DNA of 35,689 bases from Chloroflexota bacterium (GTDB taxonomy: Bacteria; Chloroflexota; Chloroflexia; Chloroflexales; Roseiflexaceae): the NCBI GenBank assembly GCA_030550675.1, contig JAUQOW010000017.1, forward strand, positions 1 to 35,689. Reading direction: 5' to 3'. Below, one piece after another: positions 1 through 8,837 of the stretch. Position 1 is the first letter of the stretch. Every line of letters begins with the position of its first letter. The notes beneath the pieces are model-generated. The model saw only the letters and a list, made by a program, of their open reading frames with translations. It made no database searches and had not been told where the DNA came from. A program made the position numbers and the translations under genes.

Positions 1-169
1 CGCCCGCCGGGAGATTGGTGGTCCAGCGGATCGTGGCGTGGTCGGCGCCGGGCGTCGCCTGCACATCGGCGATGGTCAGCGCCGCCGGGAGCGGCGTCGG
101 GTCGGCGGCGAGCGCGCTGCCGAGCGCCAGCATTGTCAGTATGAGTGCGATAATTGCAGTGGAGCGCAT
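1..169 (-). CDS. Secreted fibronectin type III-like protein, N-terminal fragment
   Basis: The reading frame starts at ATG 169-167 and runs off the left edge, so only the first 56 residues are visible. They begin with a Sec-type signal peptide: MRST, a hydrophobic stretch of about 15 residues, then a probable cleavage after SALAA. A short Pro-rich spacer follows, and then the start of a beta-sandwich with the pattern ATIRWTTNLPAG. That pattern is typical of the first strands of fibronectin III-like domains in secreted enzymes and adhesins. The rest of the protein, and so its activity, lies outside the window. It is read away from the polysaccharide locus, in the same direction as the genes upstream. 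The assignment of a secreted FN3-like protein is inferred from this short stretch. Confidence 0.6.
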   Translation of the reverse strand, partial: MRSTAIIALILTMLALGSALAADPTPLPAALTIADVQATPGADHATIRWTTNLPAG

Positions 170-401
170 ATTTCCCTGTCCCTGCCGCTTGTTCCCTGCA
201 TCCCCCGGCTTCTCTTTCTAACTCTTGCGCCCCCATCTCCCCGCTGGCCCGGGCGTAGGGTTGCGAGCAGCGGGGGAGAAGCGAGAGGCGAATTGTTCTG
301 ACGCCCGGAGCAGGCAACCCGATGCGAGGACCTGCCACACGAACCTGTCCCTGTCGGGAGCGCCCCGACATCATGGCATCCCGACACCGCACATGCCTTC
401 G
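170..401. other. Gene-free gap with two hairpins
   Basis: No convincing gene is present between the methyltransferase stop and the fibronectin-like start. A perfect 7-bp hairpin (352-358 with 364-370, loop 359-363) lies about 30 bases downstream of the methyltransferase and could help end the transcript, but no T-tract follows it on the minus strand. A second, imperfect hairpin pairs roughly 236-244 with 271-280. It resembles the CCCCGC/GCGGGG hairpins of the intergenic repeats elsewhere in the window. Confidence 0.45.
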
Positions 402-1634
402 CTAGACGATAACAGGACTGGGGATCGGAATAATGAATTTCCCGCCGCGTCGACGGTACTCCGCCTGCTGACGCAGAATCTCGTCAGCGAAGTTCCATGC
501 CAGCAACAGCACATAATCCGGCTGCTGTTCCAGCAGCGCTGCGGGAGGAACAATCGGCAGATGACTGCCGCTCATAAATTTGCCCTGTTTGTACGGATTC
601 AGATCGGCGACAAAATCGACCAGTTGCGTATCGATCTGGCAATACGCCAGCAAGGTTGTCGCCTTTGCGGCAGCGCCATACGCGGCGATACGCTTCCCCT
701 GACGTTTCAGATCGTGCAGCAGCGTCGTCAATTCATCTCGAATAGCGCGCACCCGGTCGGCAAATGAGCGATAGAAGTCGATGCGATCAACGCCGCGTTC
801 GCGCTCCATCGCCAGCAATGACTGCACCCGCTCGCCAACTGCTTCATAGCGCGCCACAAACAGGCGCAGCGAGCCGCCGTGGATCGGCGTGCGTTCGACA
901 TCGTTGAGGAACAGCCCGTTAGCGCGGAACAGGCGATCAAGCGCCGTCACCGAGAAGTAGCACAGATGCTGATGGTAGATGGTATCAAATTCGCAATGAT
1001 CGACAAGATCAACCACATACGGGCACTCAATCACGGCGATGCCATCGTCCTTGAGCATAATGCGAATGCCGCTGACAAAGCCGTTGAGATCCGGCACATG
1101 CGCCAGGACATTATTTGCCAGGAAGACATCGGCGGCTTTGCCTTCGCTGCGCAACTGCAGCGCTAGATCGCGGGTAAAGAAGGTATTGAGGGTCGGGATG
1201 CCGATCTTGCGGGCTGCCTCAGCCGGAGCGCGCGCCGGGTCGATGCCCAGCACCGGAATGCCGCGCTCGACGAAATTGCGCAGCATATACCCATCGTTGC
1301 TGGCAGCCTCAACCACCAGGCTCTCCGGTCCGAGCTTCCGCGACGCCATAATCGCCTGGGCGCTCTCGCCGAAATGTTTCAGCAGCGACTTCGAGACCGA
1401 TGAAAAATATGGATATTCAGCATAGAACAAAACTTCAGGATCGACCGTTTCCTGGATCTGCAGCAACGCCGAGTCCGGGCAAAAGACCAGCGTTAACGGA
1501 GCAAACGGCTCCTCGCCGCCAAGCTGAGCCGCCGTAAGCAATCGATCCGCCAGCGGTGTCACACCAAATGAGATCACCGGCAGCAGATTCGGGGAGCCGC
1601 TGGCGCGGCAGCGTTCTTCGACACGATAGAGCAT
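402..1634 (-). CDS. Class I SAM-dependent C-methyltransferase, NDP-sugar type
   Basis: The 410-residue product has the three-part layout of the TylC3/NovU sugar C-methyltransferases. An N-terminal metal-binding-like region (about 1-65) is followed by a Rossmann SAM domain with the motif [11 protein letters not shown] at about 108-118, and by a C-terminal domain with [10 protein letters not shown] at about 320. Known relatives methylate C-3 of a 4-keto nucleotide sugar. It sits downstream of an SDR epimerase and a glucose-1-phosphate cytidylyltransferase, so a CDP-sugar substrate is inferred. An oddity: family members usually carry two CxxC pairs for zinc, but here both read CxxS (C9/S12 and C52/S55). 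The start has AAGGA eight bases upstream, and the gap from the previous gene is 29 bases. Confidence 0.8.
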   Translation of the reverse strand: MLYRVEERCRASGSPNLLPVISFGVTPLADRLLTAAQLGGEEPFAPLTLVFCPDSALLQIQETVDPEVLFYAEYPYFSSVSKSLLKHFGESAQAIMASRKLGPESLVVEAASNDGYMLRNFVERGIPVLGIDPARAPAEAARKIGIPTLNTFFTRDLALQLRSEGKAADVFLANNVLAHVPDLNGFVSGIRIMLKDDGIAVIECPYVVDLVDHCEFDTIYHQHLCYFSVTALDRLFRANGLFLNDVERTPIHGGSLRLFVARYEAVGERVQSLLAMERERGVDRIDFYRSFADRVRAIRDELTTLLHDLKRQGKRIAAYGAAAKATTLLAYCQIDTQLVDFVADLNPYKQGKFMSGSHLPIVPPAALLEQQPDYVLLLAWNFADEILRQQAEYRRRGGKFIIPIPSPVIV

Positions 1635-1663
1635 GGCTCAATTCCTTACACTGGATAACGCGG

Positions 1664-2728
1664 TTATGCAGCCCCAGCCGACGCCGCCCCCACCGCCAGC
1701 GCCTGTTCGGTGCGCCGGAGCGATGAGTCCAGGCGACCCGCCGCGATCAGTTTCCGAATGTGATCGATGCGCTTGTAGCGCGGACCCTCGAAGTCTTCGA
1801 GTTTCAACCCAATCGTGCGGTAGGCGTCATACAGTTCCTGTGCGCCTTTGCGAGCATCCCACACTGGCTGAAAACCGGGCAGCACCCGGCGAATTTTTGA
1901 GCAATCAACGCGGTAGTTGCGCTTATCCGGCTGCGCGCCTTCGGCGAACTGAATGCGGCAGCCGGGCACCGTCTCGTACACAATCTGCGCCAGGTCGCGG
2001 ATGCGGTAGTTGTCTTCGTTGCGCCCGACATTGAAGGCTTCATTGTGGATCAATTCGCGCGGCGCTTCCAGCACCGCGATAAACGCACGGGCAATATCGG
2101 CGATATGCACAATCGGACGCCAGGGGGTGCCATCGCTCTTCAGGTACACCAGCCCCGTCGTATACGCCCAGGCGACCAAATTGTTCAGCACCAGGTCAAA
2201 GCGCAGGCGCGGCGATACGCCATACGCGGTGGCGTTGCGCAGATACGTCGGGCTGAAATCGGCGTCGGCGAGTTTCGCCAGGTCTTGCTCCACCAGCACT
2301 TTTGAGCGTCCGTAAGGAGTGACCGGATTGAACGGCGAGGTTTCATCGAGCATCTCATCGCCAGCCGCGCCGTAGGTGCTGCACGACGACGAGAAGATGA
2401 AACGTTTGATGCCCGCCTGCTTCGCCAGCATCGCCAGGCGCACCGACGCCAGGTAGTTGATTTCGTAGGTCAACTGCGGATCGAGATCGCCGAGCGGATC
2501 ATTCGAGAGACCAGCCAGGTGCATGATCGCGTCGACGCCCTCGAGATCGGAGGCTTCGACATCACGGATATCCTTGCGGATCTCCGGCACGTTCACCGGC
2601 GGATCGCCGAACGTGCAGTCCTCGAACAGATCGCTGTCGAGACCCAGCACCTCGTAGCCGCGCTCGAGCAGCATCGGCGTCAGCACCGTTCCAATGTACC
2701 CTTTGTGACCCGTCACCAGTACGCGCAT
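1664..2728 (-). CDS. NAD-dependent epimerase/dehydratase (extended SDR)
   Basis: This 354-residue enzyme belongs to the extended short-chain dehydrogenases that act on nucleotide sugars. It begins with a Rossmann motif (VTGHKGYIG, 5-13). The active site shows SSSCSTYG (113-120) and the catalytic YxxxK pair Y139/K143. A late FNVG motif and the segment [10 protein letters not shown] are typical of UDP-glucose 4-epimerase-like folds. It lies between the cytidylyltransferase and the C-methyltransferase, so epimerisation or dehydration of a CDP-linked hexose is inferred. The exact reaction cannot be read from the sequence. AAAGGA eight bases before the ATG supports the start. The Ala-rich C-terminal tail after about residue 340 is probably disordered. 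Confidence 0.82.
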   Translation of the reverse strand: MRVLVTGHKGYIGTVLTPMLLERGYEVLGLDSDLFEDCTFGDPPVNVPEIRKDIRDVEASDLEGVDAIMHLAGLSNDPLGDLDPQLTYEINYLASVRLAMLAKQAGIKRFIFSSSCSTYGAAGDEMLDETSPFNPVTPYGRSKVLVEQDLAKLADADFSPTYLRNATAYGVSPRLRFDLVLNNLVAWAYTTGLVYLKSDGTPWRPIVHIADIARAFIAVLEAPRELIHNEAFNVGRNEDNYRIRDLAQIVYETVPGCRIQFAEGAQPDKRNYRVDCSKIRRVLPGFQPVWDARKGAQELYDAYRTIGLKLEDFEGPRYKRIDHIRKLIAAGRLDSSLRRTEQALAVGAASAGAA

Positions 2729-2784
2729 CGCTGATATCCTTTCGCGTCGAGTCGTTCTTCACGGCGGTTGTCGGTCGAGGCAGG

Positions 2785-3555
2785 CTAGTCCCAGATCTTC
2801 CAGGGCGCCTTGCCGCTCTGCCAGAGGCTTTCGAGCAGTTTCTTATCACGCAGCGTATCCATGCACTGCCAGAACGACGTATGCTTGTACGCCATCAACT
2901 GACCTTCGCGCGCCAGGCGCTGGAGCGGCTCGCGCTCCCAGGCGGTATCGTCGCCGTCGATATAGTCGAACACCGCCGGTTCGAGCACAAAGAACGCGCC
3001 GTTGATCCACCCCTCGCCGGTTTGCGGCTTTTCATTGAATTCCACAATCCGGTCGCCGTCCAACTCCAGATGCCCGAAGCGCGCTGGCGGACGAACCGCC
3101 GTCAGAGTTGCCAGTTTGCCGTGCGAGCGGTGAAATTCCAGCAGCGCGTGCAGGTTGACGTCCGACACGCCGTCGCCCCAGGTCAACATGAACGTTTCAT
3201 TGCCCAGATACGGCGCCAGACGCTTGATCCGTCCGCCGGTATTGGTCGGAATGCCGGTATCGATCAACTCGACATTCCAGTCGGGGCGGTAGCCGCCGTT
3301 CATCTCGACCGTGCCTGAGCGCAGGTTGACTTTCAGATTGCTGTTGAGCGAACAGTAATCGACCATATATTTCTTGATGACCTCGCCTTTGTACCCCAGC
3401 GCAATGACGAAATCCTTGAAGCCATAGTATGAATAGTGCATCATTATGTGCCACAGGATCGGGCGACCGCCGATCTCGACCATGGGTTTCGGCTTGACTT
3501 CCGTTTCTTCAGCGAGGCGTGAACCGACTCCTCCCGCAAGAATAGCGACTTTCAT
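2785..3555 (-). CDS. rfbF: Glucose-1-phosphate cytidylyltransferase
   Basis: The product has 256 residues, the usual length for RfbF, which makes CDP-glucose from CTP and glucose-1-phosphate. The N-terminus MKVAILAGGVGSRLAEET followed by KPKPM is the nucleotidyltransferase signature. LTWGDGVSDV (near 130) carries the metal-binding Asp, and a WINGAFFVLE segment follows. The open frame extends upstream to 3687, but ATG 3555 is preferred because GGAGG lies eight bases before it and the family motif starts there. The ATG overlaps the stop of the upstream glycosyltransferase in an ATGA junction, so translation is probably coupled. CDP-glucose is the entry point to 3,6-dideoxy and branched-chain sugars, which fits the two genes downstream. 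Confidence 0.9.
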   Translation of the reverse strand: MKVAILAGGVGSRLAEETEVKPKPMVEIGGRPILWHIMMHYSYYGFKDFVIALGYKGEVIKKYMVDYCSLNSNLKVNLRSGTVEMNGGYRPDWNVELIDTGIPTNTGGRIKRLAPYLGNETFMLTWGDGVSDVNLHALLEFHRSHGKLATLTAVRPPARFGHLELDGDRIVEFNEKPQTGEGWINGAFFVLEPAVFDYIDGDDTAWEREPLQRLAREGQLMAYKHTSFWQCMDTLRDKKLLESLWQSGKAPWKIWD

Positions 3556-4499
3556 AGCGAGTTCCTCCGTGCTACTCGTGTGGAATTTAATCCGCGAATG
3601 CGGCGCAACGCGCGCATTCCCAGTTGACGACCCGCATAGACGACATCGTTGCCCAGGCGCGCCCAATTGCGATCTGAGGCGACCCACTGCAGGAGCGCGC
3701 TGTAGCAGCGGCGCGCCTCATCGGGCGGGAGCGGCGTCTCGCGGATGGCTTTGATGTACTCATAGAGGGTGCGGAAATGCGGCATCACAATCTTGCCCTC
3801 GTTGGCGGGATCGAACCAGGCGGCGCGGGCGCGCAGCTTCGCCGCACGCACCGACTGGGTTGGATGCCGTCGCGAAATGAATAGATGCTCAGGCGCCTCG
3901 TAGAACGCCCCCAACAACCCCAACCGCGCCAGCAGAATTCTGTCCGACGGCACATAATTGCCGATCAACGGCGTGCGCCGCAGCACATCCGCGCGAATAA
4001 CTCCGAACACCTGAAAGCAGGGATGACCGATGCAGACCAGATCGCGGAAACGAACGCTGGCGAGCGGCGAATCGGTGCGCAATTGCTCATCATAGGTGTA
4101 CAATGTGTCGCCGTGGGCGTCGACGACGCGGGTGCGACTGAAGGCGAGCACGATCTGCGGATCACGATCCAGCATCGTCACGCACCGTTCAAGAAACGAC
4201 GGCTCAAGCATATCGTCATGAGCGTGCCATTTGAAGTAGACGCCGCGCGCCAGCCCAAACACGTAGTTGAAGTTCCACGCTGCGCCGCGGTTGACCTCGT
4301 GGCGCACGCAGCGAATGCGCGGGTCGCGCGCAGCGTACTCGCGACAGATCTCCGGCGTGGCGTCGCTTGAGGCGTTATCGGAGATGATCAACTCAAAATC
4401 GCTGAATGTCTGCGCCAGGAGAGAATCCAGCGCCTGACGCAGATATTGCTGCCCGTTGTACACCGGAAGACCGATACTGACGCGCGGTGCAACATCCAT
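3552..4499 (-). CDS. Family 2 glycosyltransferase (paralogue A)
   Basis: This 315-residue inverting GT-A enzyme begins VSIGLPVYNGQQYL, followed by IISDNASSDATPEICREY and a metal-binding segment KWHAHDDML that replaces the common DxD. It is cytoplasmic, with no membrane span. It closely resembles the products at 4532-5446 and 8838-9743, and the first of these is its tandem neighbour. ATG 4499 is chosen because GGAGG lies ten bases upstream and the N-terminus then matches its paralogues. An earlier ATG at 4535 would overlap the preceding stop as ATGA but has no ribosome binding site. The 3' end contains the ribosome binding site of rfbF. The transferred sugar is unknown. Confidence 0.85.
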   Translation of the reverse strand: MDVAPRVSIGLPVYNGQQYLRQALDSLLAQTFSDFELIISDNASSDATPEICREYAARDPRIRCVRHEVNRGAAWNFNYVFGLARGVYFKWHAHDDMLEPSFLERCVTMLDRDPQIVLAFSRTRVVDAHGDTLYTYDEQLRTDSPLASVRFRDLVCIGHPCFQVFGVIRADVLRRTPLIGNYVPSDRILLARLGLLGAFYEAPEHLFISRRHPTQSVRAAKLRARAAWFDPANEGKIVMPHFRTLYEYIKAIRETPLPPDEARRCYSALLQWVASDRNWARLGNDVVYAGRQLGMRALRRIRGLNSTRVARRNSL

Positions 4500-4531
4500 A
4501 GCGTTAACGCCTCCACACTCTCCAGACACTG

Positions 4532-5446
4532 TCATCCGGCGCTTGCGACCGATGGGCGCAACAATAATCTGGCGGCAACCGCAAGATCGCTCAGCATCTC
4601 CCATCGCGTCCGACGCAGCCACCACTGCATATGGGCAAAACAGAGCGCTCGATCGTGCCAGGTTAATGGCGCGCGCCAGATAACACGCAGCAACTCCCAT
4701 GACCAGCGCCAGTGGGTCAACTCGATTTTGCCGCGATTCCGCGGGTCGAACCAGACCTGACGCAACTGATAGTCCCGGTTCGCCTGAACCGACGCCGCTT
4801 CGTGATCGCGCCGCAGAAAGAGGTATTCCGGCACTTCATAAAACTCGCCGCGAAGCACCAGGTCAGCCAGCAAGATCATGTCAGATGACGAATAACTGCC
4901 GATTAACGCCGTCTGACGCAATACGTCCGCGCGTATAACGCCAAAAATGGCGTTGATCCAGTTGCGGGCTACGCGCAGATAGGCGTGGTATCTGGCAAAT
5001 ACTGAAGGATGGCGAAAGTGCAGACTATCTTCGTCGTAGCCGATGACCTGATCGTTTTCATCGATAAAAACTGTTTTTGAATGGCAGAGAACGACGCCGG
5101 GATTGGCGTCGAGCGCGGCGACGCAGCGTTCAAGATACGTCGGCGCCAGGATGTCATCATGCGCCATCCATTTGAAATAAACGCCGCGCGCCAGCGCAAA
5201 CGCTCGATTATAGTTCGGCGCAGCACCGATGTTCCGCTCATTGCGAAAATAACGGATGCGTGGATCGCGTGCGGCATACTCACGGCATATGTCGGGAGTA
5301 GCGTCGCTGGAAGCATTATCACAGATGATCAACTCGAAATCGTTGAAAGTCTGTAAAAGTAACGAATCGAGCGCTTTCTGAAGATATCGCTGCCCGTTGT
5401 AAACGGGCAGACCAATGCTGACCTTTGGCGAGTACGTATGAATCAT
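4532..5446 (-). CDS. Family 2 glycosyltransferase (paralogue B)
   Basis: This 304-residue GT-A enzyme has the same order of motifs as its neighbour: VSIGLPVYNGQRYL, IICDNASSDATPDICREY, KWMAHDDIL, and a late basic and Trp-rich tail. It probably arose by tandem duplication with the gene at 3552-4499. ATG 5446 is chosen because the product then starts like its paralogues (MIHTYSPKVSIG). No clear Shine-Dalgarno precedes it, and upstream ATGs at 5494 and 5524 are open. It follows a 137-base, AT-richer gap after gmhA that holds a possible promoter. It probably transfers one sugar of the repeat unit at the cytoplasmic face of the membrane. Confidence 0.83.
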   Translation of the reverse strand: MIHTYSPKVSIGLPVYNGQRYLQKALDSLLLQTFNDFELIICDNASSDATPDICREYAARDPRIRYFRNERNIGAAPNYNRAFALARGVYFKWMAHDDILAPTYLERCVAALDANPGVVLCHSKTVFIDENDQVIGYDEDSLHFRHPSVFARYHAYLRVARNWINAIFGVIRADVLRQTALIGSYSSSDMILLADLVLRGEFYEVPEYLFLRRDHEAASVQANRDYQLRQVWFDPRNRGKIELTHWRWSWELLRVIWRAPLTWHDRALCFAHMQWWLRRTRWEMLSDLAVAARLLLRPSVASAG

Positions 5447-5583
5447 AGGCGTTAGTCGTTCATATTGCGGATTAATCGCCGATTGACCCTTCATTACTAT
5501 AATATGTCGCAGATTGTTTTTCAATTACAACTTTGTTATCCAGGCAACGATCCGTCACCCAACGGTTACAGAAATTGTCATCT
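5447..5583 (-). promoter_or_regulatory. Possible internal promoter region before paralogue B
   Basis: This gap is clearly AT-richer than its surroundings. On the minus strand it contains a TATTAT box at about 5500-5505, with TTGAAA 14 bases or TTGTAA 20 bases upstream. Neither spacing is ideal, so the promoter is tentative. It could let the last five genes of the locus be expressed separately. Confidence 0.25.
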
Positions 5584-6174
5584 TCAGGCGAAGAGCGTGC
5601 GTTCGACGATCTCGCACACGACGTGCGCTACGGTGATGTGCACTTCCTGGATCCGCGCCGTATTCTGTGACGGAACGCACAGACACACATCAACCTGACC
5701 GACCAGCAACCCGCCGGTCGCTCCGGTGAACCCGATCGTTGCCATACCGCCGTTGCGCGCCGCCTGCATCGCTGCGAGCACGCTCGCCGATGTCCCGCTG
5801 GTGCTGATGCCAATGACCGTATCGCCTGGCTGACCGAGCGCCTCAATCTGACGGGCGAACACCCGCTCGTAGCCATAGTCGTTGCCGATCGCGGTCAGGA
5901 TTGAGGTGTCGGTCGTCAGCGCAATCGCGGGCAGCCCGCGCCGCTCACGGCGAAACCGGCTGACGAATTCCGCCGCGATATGCTGCGCATCGGCGGCGCT
6001 GCCGCCGTTGCCGCACAGCAACACCTTGCCGCCGCGCTCAAATGTATCGACAATCCGCTCTGCAATTGCCACGATGACCGGCAATTGCGACTCCAGCGTG
6101 CGTCGCTTGAGATCGATGCTGGCTTCGATTTCGTCGCGCGCCCAGCGAGCATACCGTTCACTTCGTGAGTCCAC
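5584..6174 (-). CDS. gmhA: Phosphoheptose isomerase (SIS domain)
   Basis: The product has 196 residues, normal for GmhA, which converts sedoheptulose 7-phosphate to D-glycero-D-manno-heptose 7-phosphate. The signature CGNGGSAADAQHIAAEF is present, as are LTTDTSILTAIGNDYG and the phosphate-binding loop GISTSGTSASV. The frame is open to 6234, but GTG 6174 is preferred: it has AAGGAAGG just upstream and gives the usual length. It overlaps the upstream GT4 gene by 17 bases. The later heptose enzymes (HldE, GmhB) are not in the window. Its presence suggests a heptose in the glycan, although the host is probably not an LPS producer. Confidence 0.82.
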   Translation of the reverse strand: MDSRSERYARWARDEIEASIDLKRRTLESQLPVIVAIAERIVDTFERGGKVLLCGNGGSAADAQHIAAEFVSRFRRERRGLPAIALTTDTSILTAIGNDYGYERVFARQIEALGQPGDTVIGISTSGTSASVLAAMQAARNGGMATIGFTGATGGLLVGQVDVCLCVPSQNTARIQEVHITVAHVVCEIVERTLFA

Positions 6175-7372
6175 GTCCGCCTTCCTTCTTCCAATCCCGC
6201 ACAGGAGTGCGGATCGTCCTGACATTTGCGCCACTCAACAGGCTTTCGTACATAGTCGCATAGCGTTGCGCCACTGCATCAATAGCGTACTGATCCTGAA
6301 TGCGTCGACGCGCCTGGACGCCCCATTCCGGCGTTGCGAGCGCCTCCGTCAGCGCCTTTGCCAGCGCGGCGGCATCCTCCGGCGCCACCAGGCGTCCGCT
6401 CGTCCCGTCCTCAATCACCTCTGCCGACCCGCCAACGCGCGTGGCGACGCACGGTAAACCACACGCCATCGCTTCCAGCAGGGCGACCGGCATACCCTCC
6501 GTCCGCGAAGAGAGCACAAAGGCGTCGCAGGCGCGCAGATACGCCGCCGGATCATGAGTGCCGCCGGTGAACACGACGGACTGCGCAATCCCCAGGCGCT
6601 GCGCCTGATGCACAAGATCATCACGCAACTCGCCATCCCCTACCAGAACCAGGCGCGCATCCGCCAGCGACGCATCCCGCTGCGCCCATGCGTTCAACAG
6701 CACGTCCAGCGCTTTGGCAACCGTCAACCGCCCAACGAAGACGACCAGTTTTCCCTCGTCGGGCAACCCAAGCCTGCGCCGCAAAGCCAGCCGCTCATCG
6801 GGAGCGGTTGGCGCAAAACGCTCTACGTCAACACCATTGGCAATATCCCATATGCGATCTTCCGGGACGCCCATTGCGCGCAGTTCTTCGTGGATCTCGC
6901 GGGCAATCGCAACGAAAGCGTCGCCCCAATGCAACGCCGCCGCGACGCGCAGTTTCCCGGTCAGCGGACGCAAGCGGGTAATCTTTGCCACATCGCCGCG
7001 CGGACCGCGACCGTGCGGGTTGATGACCAACCGTTTTCCCGGCAATGCACGCGCCATCAACGCCAGCGTCATCGGCGAAATCATCTGATGGCAGTGCAAA
7101 ATCTGGTAGCGATGGCGCTCACGCACCAGAAGGGCGAGACCGGCAACCAGATAACTCAAACCCGCAATTGCACGCCCGCCGCGCACGCCGACGCGATACG
7201 TCGGAATACCCTGAACCTCTTCACGGGCTGGCGTTCCGGGATGCGGACGTGTGACCGCGATCACGTCAATCCCGCGTGCGCGAAGCGCCCGACTGAGCGC
7301 CAGCGTATGGGTTTGCGCCCCGCCGATGGACGGGTAGAAATCGTGCAGGATCATGGCAACGCCAATCGGCAT
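6158..7372 (-). CDS. Family 4 glycosyltransferase
   Basis: This 404-residue GT-B retaining enzyme has the GGAQTHTLALSRAL acceptor-side loop (17-30), the PHGRGPRG segment near 119-126, and the C-terminal donor site VFVGRLTVAKALD. The EX7E motif is visible at E292-E300 (EGMPVALLE). AAAGGAG seven bases before ATG 7372 supports the start, and 18 bases separate it from the preceding GT4. The 3' end carries the gmhA ribosome binding site and start. Enzymes of this class usually use nucleotide sugars to extend a lipid-linked oligosaccharide. The sugar is not predictable here. Confidence 0.87.
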   Translation of the reverse strand: MPIGVAMILHDFYPSIGGAQTHTLALSRALRARGIDVIAVTRPHPGTPAREEVQGIPTYRVGVRGGRAIAGLSYLVAGLALLVRERHRYQILHCHQMISPMTLALMARALPGKRLVINPHGRGPRGDVAKITRLRPLTGKLRVAAALHWGDAFVAIAREIHEELRAMGVPEDRIWDIANGVDVERFAPTAPDERLALRRRLGLPDEGKLVVFVGRLTVAKALDVLLNAWAQRDASLADARLVLVGDGELRDDLVHQAQRLGIAQSVVFTGGTHDPAAYLRACDAFVLSSRTEGMPVALLEAMACGLPCVATRVGGSAEVIEDGTSGRLVAPEDAAALAKALTEALATPEWGVQARRRIQDQYAIDAVAQRYATMYESLLSGANVRTIRTPVRDWKKEGGRGLTK

Positions 7373-7390
7373 GGCGATACTCCTTTATTA

Positions 7391-8524
7391 TCAGCGAGGC
7401 AGACGGGCGACTCGCGTTCGACCGCGCGCCACAGCCAGCGCCTCGTATAACTGCTCGTGCCCGCGGATGTACTGTTCCAGTCCGAACGCGCGACGCACCT
7501 TCTCGCGTCCGCGTCGTCCGTACAGGCGCTGACGCTCAGGATCAGCGAGCGCTTCGAGGAGCGCCGCCGCCAGCGCCTCGACATCTCCTGGCGGAACCAG
7601 CCACCCCTCGACCCCTGGCGTCACCAGGTCGCGGCAACCGCCGACATCGGTCAGCACCACCGGACGCGCCGCCGCCATGGCTTCGACCGCCGTCACCGGC
7701 AAGCCTTCCCAGAGCGACGAGAGGACGAAGACGTGCGTTTCCGCCAGAATCGCCGGAATATCGTGCCGCAGTCCATCGAACGACACCGCATGCGCGATGC
7801 CGAGGTCCTGCGCCTGCTGACGGAGCGCCGCTTCCAGGCGTCCCTCGCCGACAACACGAAAGCGGGTTTCAGGGCGTTTGTCCAGCACCAGACGCGCGGC
7901 GGCAAGGAGCAGATGGTACGCCTTCTGCTCACTCAATCGGCCGATCGTCGTCACCGTCGGCGGAATAGGATCGGCGACCCCTTCGGCGATTGCCAGGTAT
8001 GGCGCCATCGGAACGGAATTATTGATAGTGACGATGCGTGAAGCTGGAATACCCCATTGACGCACATACTCCTCGCCGATGCCAGGCGCGACCATGACCA
8101 GTCGAGATGCAAGCGTTCGTGCAGTCAATCGTTGCAGCGCGCGCCGATGCCATTTCTGCTGATCGTAGTCGCGTGGAACATTGTGCATTGTCGAGATGAC
8201 CGGTATGCCGCTCGCCGCTCCGACAATGCGCCCCACAATATCGGCGCCAGTGAGGTGCGTATGGATCACATCAGCCTGCCAGACGCACGCCAACTGACCA
8301 ATGGTCGAAACAACCCGCGGTTCATAGAAACGCTGCACGCCAAGCACCGTCAGCGGCAAACGAGCAGATTCAAACTCCTGGCGCAGCGGTCCATCGTGCA
8401 ATGCTACAATATGCCCTTCAAAACGCTGCGGATCGAGATTGGCGACCAGCCCTGGCAGCAACCGTTGCGCGCCGCCAAGCCAGAGCGTTTCGACGATATG
8501 CAGCACACGAATGCGGTCGTTCAC
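7391..8524 (-). CDS. Family 4 glycosyltransferase
   Basis: This is a 377-residue GT-B enzyme. It starts IRVLHIVETLWLGGAQRLL, with the glycine-rich acceptor loop, and shows VTTIGRLSEQKAYHLLLAA at the start of the donor domain and the EX7E motif EGLPVTAVE. GTG 8524 is chosen because GAGGAG lies seven bases upstream. The frame is open to 8608, but that extension enters repeat-rich intergenic DNA and has no family match. It follows a 313-base gap with a dispersed repeat, so it may start a sub-operon with the GT4 and gmhA downstream. Confidence 0.85.
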   Translation of the reverse strand: MNDRIRVLHIVETLWLGGAQRLLPGLVANLDPQRFEGHIVALHDGPLRQEFESARLPLTVLGVQRFYEPRVVSTIGQLACVWQADVIHTHLTGADIVGRIVGAASGIPVISTMHNVPRDYDQQKWHRRALQRLTARTLASRLVMVAPGIGEEYVRQWGIPASRIVTINNSVPMAPYLAIAEGVADPIPPTVTTIGRLSEQKAYHLLLAAARLVLDKRPETRFRVVGEGRLEAALRQQAQDLGIAHAVSFDGLRHDIPAILAETHVFVLSSLWEGLPVTAVEAMAAARPVVLTDVGGCRDLVTPGVEGWLVPPGDVEALAAALLEALADPERQRLYGRRGREKVRRAFGLEQYIRGHEQLYEALAVARGRTRVARLPR

Positions 8525-8837
8525 GCGGATGCTCCTCACCAATCCAGCCGAGAACCCTGCGTTGCCGTTCTTCCGAGGCGCGCCAGCGCCGACACGATCT
8601 TCCTGCACGCCAGGAGATTGCTGCGCTGCGCTCGCACTGACGTCGATCCCTCATGGGAAGATCAACCAGAGATTGGACAGTCTCGTGATCGGCGTTGGCT
8701 TCGACAGGCTCAGCCAACGCCGGTTGAGCCTGTCGAAACCAACGCCAGCCGCTCCACAGGTGCAGGCTCGATTGTCTGAGTTTTGGTTGATCTTCCTATC
8801 AGATATTCAAGCATGCGCCAGGGGAGACGTCTTCGCA
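8525..8837. other. Gene-free gap holding a palindromic repeat
   Basis: No gene is supported here. Most of the gap is the dispersed palindromic element at 8656-8796, described separately. The remainder includes the GAGGAG ribosome binding site of the GT4 gene just upstream of 8524. Confidence 0.6.
8656..8796 (-). repeat. Dispersed palindromic element, copy A
   Basis: This 141-base element has 13-bp terminal inverted repeats beginning GGAAGATCAACCA (8656-8668 and 8784-8796). Inside lies a large hairpin: 8691-8712 pairs with 8725-8746 at 21 of 22 positions around a 12-base loop. The core contains TTCGACAGGCTCA, a motif of widespread REP-like elements. A second, shorter copy lies at 31988-32092 in the opposite orientation. 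No transposase is nearby, so it would be a non-autonomous element. Confidence 0.8.

Noticed and set aside
352-370. Intrinsic terminator of the C-methyltransferase gene
   Set aside because: The hairpin is perfect, but no T-tract follows it on the minus strand. It is mentioned only as a possible structure.
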